From NCBI GenBank assembly GCA_020847555.1, contig JADLBT010000012.1, positions 1 through 55,754 of the forward strand: a stretch of DNA of 55,754 nt, written 5' to 3'. Below, piece after piece: positions 8,386 through 16,230 of the stretch (positions within the stretch are counted from its first letter, which is position 1; each line of letters begins with the position of its first letter). A model generated the notes under the pieces. That model saw nothing but the letters and a program-made list of their open reading frames with translations, was not told the origin of the DNA and did not search any database. Position numbers and translations under genes: made by a program. Source of the stretch: Gemmataceae bacterium (lineage in GTDB: Bacteria > Planctomycetota > Planctomycetia > Gemmatales > Gemmataceae).

Positions 8386-8954
8386 GACTCGTCCTGGTCC
8401 AGGTGCGGCGCCAGAGTTTCCATCAACTTCTGCCGGGCCTTGAAGACACGCCAGCGGGCCGTTTCCTCGGTGGTCTGGAGGACCTCGGCGATCTCACGAA
8501 ACGACAGATCCTCCTCCACGCGCAGCAGGAAGGCTGCCCGGAAGTCGCGCGGCAAGCGGCCGACGGCCCGAGCCAGGAGTTGCAAGGCCTCACGGCTCAT
8601 GGCCTCCTCCGGGGGGCCAGCGTGCAGCGTGCGCGCGTCCCCGGGGAAGGGCTGGCGGGTGCGCCGGGTCGCACGCTGCTGGTTCAGCAAGGTGTTGTGG
8701 CCAATCCGGAACAGCCACGCTTGAAAGCTGGTGCCGGCCCGGAACGAATCCAGGTGAGCGAACGCCTTCAGGAAGGCGTCCTGGGCGACGTCCTCGGCGG
8801 TGTGCCGGTCGTGGGCGAGGTGGTACAGCCACCTGTACAGACGGTCCCAGTAATGATCGACGAGCAGCGCGAACGCCTCCCGGGAGCCCTGCTGGGCTCT
8901 GGCGACCAGCTCGGGCTCGTCGGGCAGCACCACGCGAGTGACCGTGCCTTCCAC
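8382..8954 (-). CDS. ECF-type RNA polymerase sigma factor
   Basis: The 190-aa protein has only regions sigma-2 (about 20-85, with DRLYRWLYHLAHD and the core-binding EDVAQDAFLKAF) and sigma-4 (about 125-180, with LPRDFRAAFLLRVEEDLS and the helix-turn-helix FREIAEVLQTTEETARWRVF). That defines an extracytoplasmic-function sigma factor. The start is a GTG at 8954 with no strong ribosome-binding site, so a nearby start is possible. It is the first gene of a minus-strand operon whose next three genes overlap or follow closely, and it is divergent from the hydrolase gene at 9120. Autoregulation from the 8955-9119 spacer is likely but no ECF promoter was recognised. Confidence 0.92.
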   Translation of the reverse strand: MEGTVTRVVLPDEPELVARAQQGSREAFALLVDHYWDRLYRWLYHLAHDRHTAEDVAQDAFLKAFAHLDSFRAGTSFQAWLFRIGHNTLLNQQRATRRTRQPFPGDARTLHAGPPEEAMSREALQLLARAVGRLPRDFRAAFLLRVEEDLSFREIAEVLQTTEETARWRVFKARQKLMETLAPHLDQDES

Positions 8955-9119
8955 GCAGGTACAACACCGGGGGAGCGCAGGACGTTGGTGATCGGCGCAA
9001 CTTTTTTTATCCGAACGCGGCGATGCGACATCGATTCCCGCCCCTGGGAGTTCGGTGTGCCGGTCTTACAATTGTCCTGACGGCAACGCCCGCTTCAGGC
9101 AGCGACAGGAGGAACAACA

Positions 9120-10406
9120 ATGGGCGACGAGCGACCGACCTCCCGACGAAGGTTCCTGACCCGGACAGCGCTGGCGTCGGCCGCCGGCACACTGCCCTGG
9201 GTGGCCGAGCGCGGTACGGCTGCCGCGCAGGATGAGCGGTCGCCTGCCGACCCGCGCCGCGAACTGAAGCCGACCCAGGCCGACCTGGGCAGCGTGTTCC
9301 CGGACGTCGAACGGCTGGCTGGGCCGGAAAACTACTCGCTCTCGTTCCTTGGCGGTCGATTCCGCACGCTGGAGGAGTTCACCGCGACCGCCCGGCAGAA
9401 GGTGCTGGACGTGCTGCAGTACCGCCCGCCGCGCGTCGAGCCCCGGGCAGAGGTGCTGGAGCGGGTCACGCGCCCCGACCACGTCCGCGAGCGCATCGTT
9501 TTCTCCACCGGCCCGCACTTGCGGGTGCCCGCCTACGTCCTCATCCCGCGCAACCTGAAACGCCCGGCCCCCGCCATCGTGGACCTGCACTCCCACGGCG
9601 GCATGTTTCTGGTCGGCAAGGAGAAGGTTAGCGACCTGGGGAACAACCACCCGGCGATGACGGCCTACCACGAGCGCAACTACGACGGCCGCCCGACCGC
9701 CACCGCCCTGGTCGCCCGCGGGTACGTGGTCATCACCATCGACGCCTTTTTCTTCGGCGAGCGGCGCTTGCTCCTCGACGCCGAGCTAAAGGCCGGCTGG
9801 GACCGCTCGCGCTACAGCCTGCAGGACGTCCAGCGGCTCAACCAGCAGTGCCGGGGGAAGGAATCCACCCTCACCAAGGCGCTGGTCCTGGCTGGGTTGA
9901 CGTGGCCCGGCGTCGTCGCGTGGGACGATATGCGGACGGTGGACTACCTGGCGACCCGGCCGGAGATCGATCCGAAGCGGATCGGCTGTCTGGGCATCTC
10001 GATGGGCGGGTATCGGGCGATGTACCTGACCGCCCTGGACGAGCGCGTCCGGGCCGGGTGCGTGACGGGCTTCATGTCCACCGTGCGGCCGATGCTGCGG
10101 GCGCACATCGACACGCACTCGTGGGTGCATTTCCTGCCGGAGTTGCACCGCTACCTCGACTGGCCGGACCTGGCATCGCTGGCGGCGCCGCGCGCCCTGC
10201 TGGTGCAGCAGTGCTCCCAGGACCGGCTGTTCCCGCTGGCCGGGATGCGCGCCGCCGTCGAGAAGATCGGCGCCGTCTATGCGAAGGCGGGCGTCAAGGA
10301 TCGCTTCAGCGGCCGGTTCTACGACGTCCCGCACCGCTTCACCCGGGCGATGCAGGACGAGGCGTTCGCCTGGCTCGATCGGCAGCTCGGCAACGGGAAG
10401 CGCTAA
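9120..10406 (+). CDS. Tat-exported alpha/beta hydrolase (dienelactone hydrolase/acetyl xylan esterase type)
   Basis: This 428-aa protein carries a twin-arginine signal (SRRRFLTRTALASAAG) and should fold in the cytoplasm before export. The alpha/beta hydrolase core has an oxyanion-side motif DLHSHGG, the nucleophile elbow GISMGGYR (Ser294), an acid in CSQDRLFP (Asp368) and a C-terminal histidine in DVPHRFT (His405), giving a plausible Ser-Asp-His triad. Proteins with this layout in planctomycetes are usually esterases of acetylated polysaccharides, but the substrate cannot be read from the sequence. An AGGAGG ribosome-binding site precedes the ATG. The stop codon touches a large R3 palindrome. 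Confidence 0.85.
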   Translation: MGDERPTSRRRFLTRTALASAAGTLPWVAERGTAAAQDERSPADPRRELKPTQADLGSVFPDVERLAGPENYSLSFLGGRFRTLEEFTATARQKVLDVLQYRPPRVEPRAEVLERVTRPDHVRERIVFSTGPHLRVPAYVLIPRNLKRPAPAIVDLHSHGGMFLVGKEKVSDLGNNHPAMTAYHERNYDGRPTATALVARGYVVITIDAFFFGERRLLLDAELKAGWDRSRYSLQDVQRLNQQCRGKESTLTKALVLAGLTWPGVVAWDDMRTVDYLATRPEIDPKRIGCLGISMGGYRAMYLTALDERVRAGCVTGFMSTVRPMLRAHIDTHSWVHFLPELHRYLDWPDLASLAAPRALLVQQCSQDRLFPLAGMRAAVEKIGAVYAKAGVKDRFSGRFYDVPHRFTRAMQDEAFAWLDRQLGNGKR

Positions 10407-10467
10407 CCAGCCCGGAGCGCCAGCGCCGGGCGCTGGTGGTGCCCGCCGCTGGCGCTCCGAGCTGGTT
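10405..10467. repeat. R3 palindrome with 21-bp arms
   Basis: The arms 10405-10425 (AACCAGCCCGGAGCG...) and 10447-10467 (...CGCTCCGAGCTGGTT) are complementary except at one base. The element begins inside the TAA stop of the hydrolase gene. Shorter relatives lie at 13432-13460, 18027-18056 and 22315-22345. It could also terminate hydrolase transcription. Confidence 0.8.
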
Positions 10468-10554
10468 TCAGGGGAGGCGGTTCCCCGGGCTCCGCGAGAC
10501 CACGCCCCGTGTCATAGACCGATGTTTCCCCTGTTCTTTCTCCGAGGTATTGCA

Positions 10555-11112
10555 ATGCGCATCCTGCTCTGCGGACTGCTCCTGGCCGGCGTCGCCGGCC
10601 CGGCCTCGCTCCCTCGGGTCGTCGCCAGCGACGACTTCAAGCCGGAGCCAGGCTACTCGCTCCTGTTCAACGGCAAGGATCTGACCGGGTGGAAGACGAA
10701 GAAGGGCAACGAACCGCTCGACGGCAAGACGGAAGCCTACAAGGGCCGGTTCAAGGTGGTCGAGGGAAAAATCGTCATCGACCCGAAGGTCAAGGGCGAC
10801 GTGACGATCGAGACGACGAGGACGTTCGGAAAGGGCGCGCACATCCAGTTCGAGTTCTTGCCGGGACCGAAGTGCAACAACGATCTCTTCTTCCGGGGCA
10901 ATAAATTCGACCTTGTGAAAACCAACGTCAAGAACCTGAAGGAGGGAGAGTGGAATCAGCTGGAGATCATTTCCGGCGAGAACGAGGTCGAGTTCAAGGC
11001 CAACGGCGTGACGCAGCGCAAGGCCAAGGTCAAGGCGGCCAGCAGTCCCCTCGGCATCCGCGCCGAGTTCGGCCCGGTGCAGATCCGCCACCTGCGCGCG
11101 AAGACACCGTGA
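10555..11112 (+). CDS. Secreted DUF1080 (3-keto-disaccharide hydrolase-like) protein
   Basis: The 185-aa product has a signal peptide (MRILLCGLLLAGVAGPAS) and a single jelly-roll domain of the DUF1080 family, recognised from GYSLLFNGKDLTGWK, FKVVEGKIVI, LFFRGNKFD and EGEWNQLEI. The family is abundant in planctomycetes, and some members hydrolyse 3-keto-glycosides or bind glycans. An in-frame ATG at 10522 would add 11 residues. The ATG at 10555 is preferred because it gives the cleaner signal peptide and has GAGG just upstream. At 185 aa it is a minimal single-domain member. The neighbouring exported hydrolase suggests a shared role in polysaccharide processing, which is inference. Confidence 0.85.
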   Translation: MRILLCGLLLAGVAGPASLPRVVASDDFKPEPGYSLLFNGKDLTGWKTKKGNEPLDGKTEAYKGRFKVVEGKIVIDPKVKGDVTIETTRTFGKGAHIQFEFLPGPKCNNDLFFRGNKFDLVKTNVKNLKEGEWNQLEIISGENEVEFKANGVTQRKAKVKAASSPLGIRAEFGPVQIRHLRAKTP

Positions 11113-11505
11113 GCGAGCGTGCAGGACGTGCGTTCGCCCGAGCGGCGGGATCGGTTAACCCTGTCCGCACCGCGCCGCGCACGCAGCGTTGCGTGCGCGG
11201 ACACCATCAACCGGACCGTGTTTCAGGGACGCACGATTTCTGCCGCCTGGAGCGATTGTGCCGGGAGCGAGCGCGGCAGGATGGATGCGTGCGCGGCGGG
11301 GCGGTCCGACACAGGATCGCGACCTGCTCATTCGGAACGAGCAGCTGCCTGGCAGCGGATGTATGAATTCTGCCTGTGCCGCAGATTTGTTCGCTCCCCT
11401 TGCTCGAAGGATCCCCCCCAAAAGCCGACCTGCATCTCGCCCCCCCTTGCTATGCGGTAAACTTTCCTTGCTCTTCCCAGCGCCTCGGCGCGCCCCCGAT
11501 TCGCC
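11113..11505. other. Gene-free spacer of about 390 nt
   Basis: No gene with a ribosome-binding site and coding-like composition is apparent. It holds a strong hairpin at 11175-11200 and otherwise no repeat that I recognise. The last 100 nt is pyrimidine-rich and must contain the promoter of the haloperoxidase-like gene, but no clear -35/-10 pair was found. Confidence 0.5.
11175..11200. terminator. 10-bp GC stem hairpin downstream of the DUF1080 gene
   Basis: CCGCGCACGC (11175-11184) and GCGTGCGCGG (11191-11200) are perfectly complementary around a 6-nt loop. It starts about 60 nt after the DUF1080 stop codon. There is no T tract, so intrinsic termination is uncertain. Confidence 0.5.
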
Positions 11506-13419
11506 ATGAGGTATCCCTTGCGCCACCACTCATCCCTGCAGGTCGAGCAGCTCGAAGCTCGCGAACTGCTCGCCGTCGATGTCACGACCATCACGCGATC
11601 CCCGACGGCGTGCTACGTCGATGGGATCTACAACGACATTTTCCACCGCGAGGCCGACCCGGGCGGCGCCGCGTTCTACGCGACCCGCCTCGACCAGGGC
11701 GGCGCCGCCTTCCAGCAAGTTGCGCTCGCGCTGGCGAGCAGTACCGAGTACCAGAGCGAGTTCGTGCAGAAACTGTATCACTTCTACCTCGGCCGGGCCG
11801 CCGACCCGCAGGGCCTCACCTTCTGGCTCGACGCGGCGAAGGCGGGTGCAACGGCTGAGCAGCTTCGCGCGGGCTTCCTCGCCTCCGGCGAGTACCTGGG
11901 CAAGCGCGGCGGAACGGCGGACGGGTTCCTCGCCGGCCTCTACCGCGACGTACTCGGGCGCGACCCGGATGCAGTCGGGCAGGCGTTCTTCCGCGGCCGG
12001 CTGGGGGAGGGCGCCGCGCGCGCCGACGTCGCCCTGGCGGTCGCGACCAGCCCCGAGGGGCGAGCCCGGCTGGTGAACACCTTCTACCAGTCGTTCCTGC
12101 ACCACAGTGGGTCCGCCGCAGGGGTGCAGTTCTGGGTGGGTCGGCTGCAGGCGGGGGCGAGCGAGGCCGAGGTGATAGCCGGGTTCGCCGCGTCGGACGA
12201 GTACCGAGCCCTGATGATGACGCCGGGCAGCGACGTCATCCTCGACTGGGAAGGGGCGTTGCTGGACGCCGTCCGGGTCGCCAACACGGCCCCGCCGCCC
12301 GCGTCGCGCCTGATGGCGATGGTCGGCGTGGCGATGTACGACGCGGTGCAGCTGGTGGAGCAGACGCACCAGGTCTATAACGCCGGCGGCGCCATCACCG
12401 GCCTGCCCGGTCCGGCCCTGCCCGGCACGTCGCGCGAGGCCGCTGCCGCCGCTGCCGCGCACACGATCCTCGTCAGCGCGTTCCCCAGCCAGAAGGCGAC
12501 CTTCGACCGGCGGCTGGCGGAATCGCTGGCCAACGTCCCGGACGGCGTCGGCGAGGAGGCCGGCATCACGCTGGGGGTGGCGGTCGGCAACGCAGTCCTC
12601 GCCTGGCGGGCGAACGACGGCGCGAACGCCGTGGTCCCCTACACGCCGGAAAATCAGCCGGGAAAGTGGCAGCCGACGCCGCCGGCCTTCGCGGCGGCGT
12701 TCGCCCCGCAGTGGGGCAAGGTCATGCCGTTCGCGCTGACGAGCGGTTCGCAGTTCCGGCCGGGCGGCCCGCCTGCCGTGAACGGCCCCGCGTTCGCTGC
12801 GGATTTCAACGAGGTCAAGGCGCTCGGCGCCACGAACAGCACGACGCGCACGGCCGACCAGACGCTCATCGCCCAGTTCTGGGCCGACGGCGCGGGCACC
12901 GAGACGCCGCCCGGGCACTGGATCGAGATCGCCCAGCGGGTCGCCATCCAGCAGGCGCTGCCGCTCGGCGCCAACGCCCGGCTGTTCGCCCTGCTGGGGA
13001 TGGCCGAGGCAGACGCGGCCATCGCCTGCTGGGATGCGAAATACACCTACAACCTTTGGCGGCCGGTTACGGCGATCCGGAACACCACCCCGGCGGTGAA
13101 CCCAGCCACCGTCGCCGACCCGACCTGGTCGCCGCTGCTGGTGACGCCGCCGTTCCCGGAGTACACCTCGGGCCACAGCACTTTCAGCGGGGCCGCGTCG
13201 GCGGTGCTGACTGCCTTCTTCGGCTCCGACGTGCCGATCCTGGTCGGCTCGGACGACGTGCCGGGGGTGGTGCGCAGCTACGACAGCTTCAACCAGGCGG
13301 CCGACGAGGCCGGCCGGAGCCGCATCTACGGCGGCATCCACTACCAGTCCGCCAACCGCGACGGGCTGGCGTCCGGGCGCAGCCTGGGCAACTTCATCGT
13401 GGAGAACTTCTTGAAGTAG
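11506..13419 (+). CDS. Vanadium-dependent haloperoxidase-like (PAP2 superfamily) surface protein with DUF4214 repeats
   Basis: The 637-aa protein opens with VEQLEARELLA, a planctomycete LExR-xLL-type N-terminal sorting motif. Residues about 36-235 hold four DUF4214-type repeats, each with a core like LYHFYLGRAADPQGLTFW. The C-terminal domain carries the full vanadate-binding set of haloperoxidases: Lys512 and Arg519 (spacing 7), Ser555-Gly556-His557 in EYTSGHSTF, and Arg606 and His612 (spacing 6) in SRIYGGIHY. The same spacings occur in characterised vanadium chloroperoxidases, so the active site looks intact. Predicted reaction: peroxide-dependent halide oxidation or phosphatase-like chemistry at the cell surface. 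It converges on a second surface protein with the same N-terminal motif. Confidence 0.85.
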   Translation: MRYPLRHHSSLQVEQLEARELLAVDVTTITRSPTACYVDGIYNDIFHREADPGGAAFYATRLDQGGAAFQQVALALASSTEYQSEFVQKLYHFYLGRAADPQGLTFWLDAAKAGATAEQLRAGFLASGEYLGKRGGTADGFLAGLYRDVLGRDPDAVGQAFFRGRLGEGAARADVALAVATSPEGRARLVNTFYQSFLHHSGSAAGVQFWVGRLQAGASEAEVIAGFAASDEYRALMMTPGSDVILDWEGALLDAVRVANTAPPPASRLMAMVGVAMYDAVQLVEQTHQVYNAGGAITGLPGPALPGTSREAAAAAAAHTILVSAFPSQKATFDRRLAESLANVPDGVGEEAGITLGVAVGNAVLAWRANDGANAVVPYTPENQPGKWQPTPPAFAAAFAPQWGKVMPFALTSGSQFRPGGPPAVNGPAFAADFNEVKALGATNSTTRTADQTLIAQFWADGAGTETPPGHWIEIAQRVAIQQALPLGANARLFALLGMAEADAAIACWDAKYTYNLWRPVTAIRNTTPAVNPATVADPTWSPLLVTPPFPEYTSGHSTFSGAASAVLTAFFGSDVPILVGSDDVPGVVRSYDSFNQAADEAGRSRIYGGIHYQSANRDGLASGRSLGNFIVENFLK

Positions 13420-13431
13420 GGGACCGCCGAC

Positions 13432-13460
13432 CAACCCGGAGCGCCCGCGCCGGGCGCGCC
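13432..13460. repeat. R3 palindrome, short copy
   Basis: CAACCCGGAGCGCCCGCGCC followed by GGGCGC resembles the R3 core seen at 10405-10467. It directly adjoins the R1 hairpin at 13461, so two repeat families are stacked in one spacer. Confidence 0.6.
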
Positions 13461-13490
13461 AAAGCCCACGGGACGCCACCCGTGGGCTTT
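13461..13490. terminator. Perfect 12-bp R1 hairpin between convergent genes
   Basis: AAAGCCCACGGG (13461-13472) and CCCGTGGGCTTT (13479-13490) form a perfect 12-bp stem with loop ACGCCA. With A residues at one end and T residues at the other, plus GTTTT shortly after, it can serve as a terminator on both strands between the haloperoxidase-like and cyclophilin-domain genes. Confidence 0.75.
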
Positions 13491-13510
13491 GGCGTTTTCT
13501 CTCCCCCGAC

Positions 13511-16159
13511 TCAGGGGACGGTGACCTGGAAGGTGGTGTCCACCGAGGCGCCGCTGCGGTCCGTCGCCCGGACGGTGATGGTGGTCGTCCCGCCCTGGTT
13601 CCCGGCCTGGAGTGTCACCCGGTTGTCACCAACGGTGGCCGTCACCACGCCCGGGTTGGTGTTACCGACCACGGCGTAGGTCAACTCCTCGGTCCGGCTC
13701 ACGACCGTCAGGTTGTTGACGAGGGCGTAGTTGTCCCGCGTGGTGTCCGTCGGGAAGTTGCTTCCGTTGTAGTTCTGCAGCGGGATCTCCGTGAACGCGC
13801 CCTGCTGGGACGGCGGCAAGGCCGGGGCGGTCCCCTGGTCTTGGGTCGGAATGGCGGCCAGGGCATCGACCACCGCCTGGTCGGCCGGGCCGACCACCCG
13901 GCCGAAGACGGTGAACCCACCGTTCTGGTTGTCGAGGTTGGCGGCGTTGTTGCCGAGGTTGAAGAAGAACTGATCGGTCGCGCTGTTCGGGTTGTTGCCG
14001 AGTTTCGCCATCGCGACGGTGCCGCGCACGTTCGACCGATTCACCGGGTCCGGCTCGTTCTGCACCGCCGGGTCGGTCGGGATCGTCTCGAGGTGCGCCG
14101 GGTTCTCCTGGAACGTGAACCCGCCCCCCTGGAGGACGAACGGCGTGCCGTTCTGCAGTTTCGCCGAGCGGTGGAAGATGGAGTTGGCGTAGTCGTTGTC
14201 GGTGACGTAGTTCAGGAAGTTCGCGACCGTCCGCGGGGCGTCCCGGTCGAACAGCTCGATGCTGATCGGCCCGGCCGACGTGTCGGCGCGGACCACGCTG
14301 TTGGTGATGTCCGGGTCGTCGAAGATGCCGGCCAGGTCCACCAGGGTGCTGGCCCCCTGGGCGAGCGTCACGTTGGCGGCCGGCGCCCGCACGACCGGGG
14401 CGCTGTTCGTGGCGCGGGTGACGGTCCGGTCTGCCTGGCTCGCATTCCCCGCCGTGTCGGTCGCCCGGACGGTGAACGTGTTCGCGCCGGGGGCCAGGTT
14501 GACGTCCGCGAACGTGAAGCTGCCGGAGGCGTCCGACACCACGATGACCCCGGTCTGGACGAGTTGCACCGACGTGTTCGGAGCGGTGGTCCCGACCAGC
14601 GTGGCCGTCGCCAGGTCGGTCCGGTCGTCCCCGGCGGTGCCGGTGTCGGATGCCGCGTCGAGGGCGAAGGCCGGCTCCCGCGGGGCGGTCGTGTCGAGCG
14701 TGAAGGCGACGTCGAACACCGTTGCGGTGTTGCCAGCGTCGTCTCCGGCCTGCAGGTGCAGCGTGTGGGGGCCGTCGGCCAGTGGGCCGCCGTTGATCTG
14801 CTCCAGGCGCGTCCGGTCCAGGACGAATGACCCGTCCGGTTGGAGGGCGCTGAGGATATCAACGAATTGTGCGTCTGGCGTGTCGTTGAACCCGGCCCGG
14901 AAGGAGGCCACCGTGCCGGTGTCGGTGACCGTCCCACGGACGGATGGATCGGACGTGATGCCGTCGGTGGCGCTGCTGCCGGTGTCGTTGGCGAGGTGGG
15001 CGGTGATGATCGGCGGTGCGGTGTCTTCCTCGGGCGTTGGCTCACCCTGCGGGGGGCCGAACTCGATCCGCCCGACGATGTCGTTGAAATCCCGGTCGCC
15101 GCCGCCCTGCAGATCCTCGAACCCGAAGTCGGTGTCCGAGAGCCAGCGCAGGTGATCGACGCCGTCCGGGTTGGCGCCCGGGAAGCCGAAGAAGACGACC
15201 GGCTGGCTCGACCCGTCGTTGGACGGGTTGTTCGCCAGCGCCTCGTCGGCGGTGCCGTTGGCCACGAGGTACAGCCCGAAGAAGGCGCCGCCCGGCAGGT
15301 TGGCAGTGGACGTCGTCCCGGCCCCCTGGCCGGCGGCGAGGAGCACCTGGCGGGAGCCGCTGGACAGGGCGGCCTGGGCGTACCCGGAGTCGCCGGGGTT
15401 CAGGTCGCCGATACGGCCGGTCGCGTCGGCGGTGACGAACAGCCCGACCTCATCGTTGAACGCCGTCTCCTTCGACAGGGCCGTGAACGTGGCCGTCGTC
15501 GTCTGGCCGGCCTGCCCGGGGACGACGGAGGCGCGCGCGCCGGCGATGCCGATCGTCAGGACGACGTCGTTGAAGTCGCGATCCCCGAGGCCGGTCAGAT
15601 CCTCGAACGCGAACTGCACCGTGCGGTCGCCGAGCCCGCGCTGCCGGACGTGGTCGAGGTCGTCGGGGTTGATCCCGTCCACGGAGAAGAAGACCACCGG
15701 CCGGCCGGTCGCGCTGTCCTGGGGGTTGCCAGCGAGGGCGTTGGCCGTCGTGTCGTCCTGGACCAGATAGAAGGCGAGGAAGCCGCCAGCGGTGAAGGTC
15801 AGGTTACTGACAGCTGTCTCGCCCCGCCCGCTGGGGAAGAGGATCTGCGCGCTCTGGAGGGCGGCCTGGGCGTACCCGGGATCGGTCGGAAGGAGGCCGC
15901 CGACGCGGCCCGCCTGGTCCTCGACGACGTACACGCCGATCTCATTGTCAAACAGCGCCTCGCGCACCTGCCAGCTGAACGTGAGGGCGGTCTGCGCCTG
16001 GGCGGCGCCGGGGACGGTGAAAAGCTGGGTGGTCGGGACGAGCCGCGGTTCGAGTTCCTCGACCCGGGGCGAGCAGCGCCGCCCCGCCGACGCGCGGGAG
16101 CGGGCCACGCCGGGTTGGGGGTGACGGTGCCTGCGCCGCGACAATCGTTCGGACCACAT
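13511..16159 (-). CDS. Large surface protein: two DUF4114 domains, Ig-like domain and cyclophilin-type PPIase domain
   Basis: The 882-aa product has an Arg-rich N-terminus ending in RVEELEPRLVP, the same LEPR-type sorting motif as its neighbour. Two DUF4114 domains follow, recognised by their metal-binding-like ends RDFNDVVLTIG and RDFNDIVGRIEFG. Bacterial Ig-like segments occupy about residues 380-600. A cyclophilin domain at about 620-775 contains SIELFDRDAPRTVANF, FVLQGGGF, NSATDQFFFNL and FTVFGRVVG, so prolyl isomerase activity is plausible. A last Ig-like strand set closes the protein. The ATG at 16159 is chosen because GAGGG precedes it; in-frame ATG 16189 and GTG 16195 are alternatives. 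A role in folding or anchoring exported proteins is inference. Confidence 0.85.
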   Translation of the reverse strand: MWSERLSRRRHRHPQPGVARSRASAGRRCSPRVEELEPRLVPTTQLFTVPGAAQAQTALTFSWQVREALFDNEIGVYVVEDQAGRVGGLLPTDPGYAQAALQSAQILFPSGRGETAVSNLTFTAGGFLAFYLVQDDTTANALAGNPQDSATGRPVVFFSVDGINPDDLDHVRQRGLGDRTVQFAFEDLTGLGDRDFNDVVLTIGIAGARASVVPGQAGQTTTATFTALSKETAFNDEVGLFVTADATGRIGDLNPGDSGYAQAALSSGSRQVLLAAGQGAGTTSTANLPGGAFFGLYLVANGTADEALANNPSNDGSSQPVVFFGFPGANPDGVDHLRWLSDTDFGFEDLQGGGDRDFNDIVGRIEFGPPQGEPTPEEDTAPPIITAHLANDTGSSATDGITSDPSVRGTVTDTGTVASFRAGFNDTPDAQFVDILSALQPDGSFVLDRTRLEQINGGPLADGPHTLHLQAGDDAGNTATVFDVAFTLDTTAPREPAFALDAASDTGTAGDDRTDLATATLVGTTAPNTSVQLVQTGVIVVSDASGSFTFADVNLAPGANTFTVRATDTAGNASQADRTVTRATNSAPVVRAPAANVTLAQGASTLVDLAGIFDDPDITNSVVRADTSAGPISIELFDRDAPRTVANFLNYVTDNDYANSIFHRSAKLQNGTPFVLQGGGFTFQENPAHLETIPTDPAVQNEPDPVNRSNVRGTVAMAKLGNNPNSATDQFFFNLGNNAANLDNQNGGFTVFGRVVGPADQAVVDALAAIPTQDQGTAPALPPSQQGAFTEIPLQNYNGSNFPTDTTRDNYALVNNLTVVSRTEELTYAVVGNTNPGVVTATVGDNRVTLQAGNQGGTTTITVRATDRSGASVDTTFQVTVP

Positions 16160-16230
16160 CAAAGCGCCCTCTGCTGAGTGACATGGCATCGACACTGGGG
16201 GCGGCCCCTTGAATCGTCAATTGTAACGCC

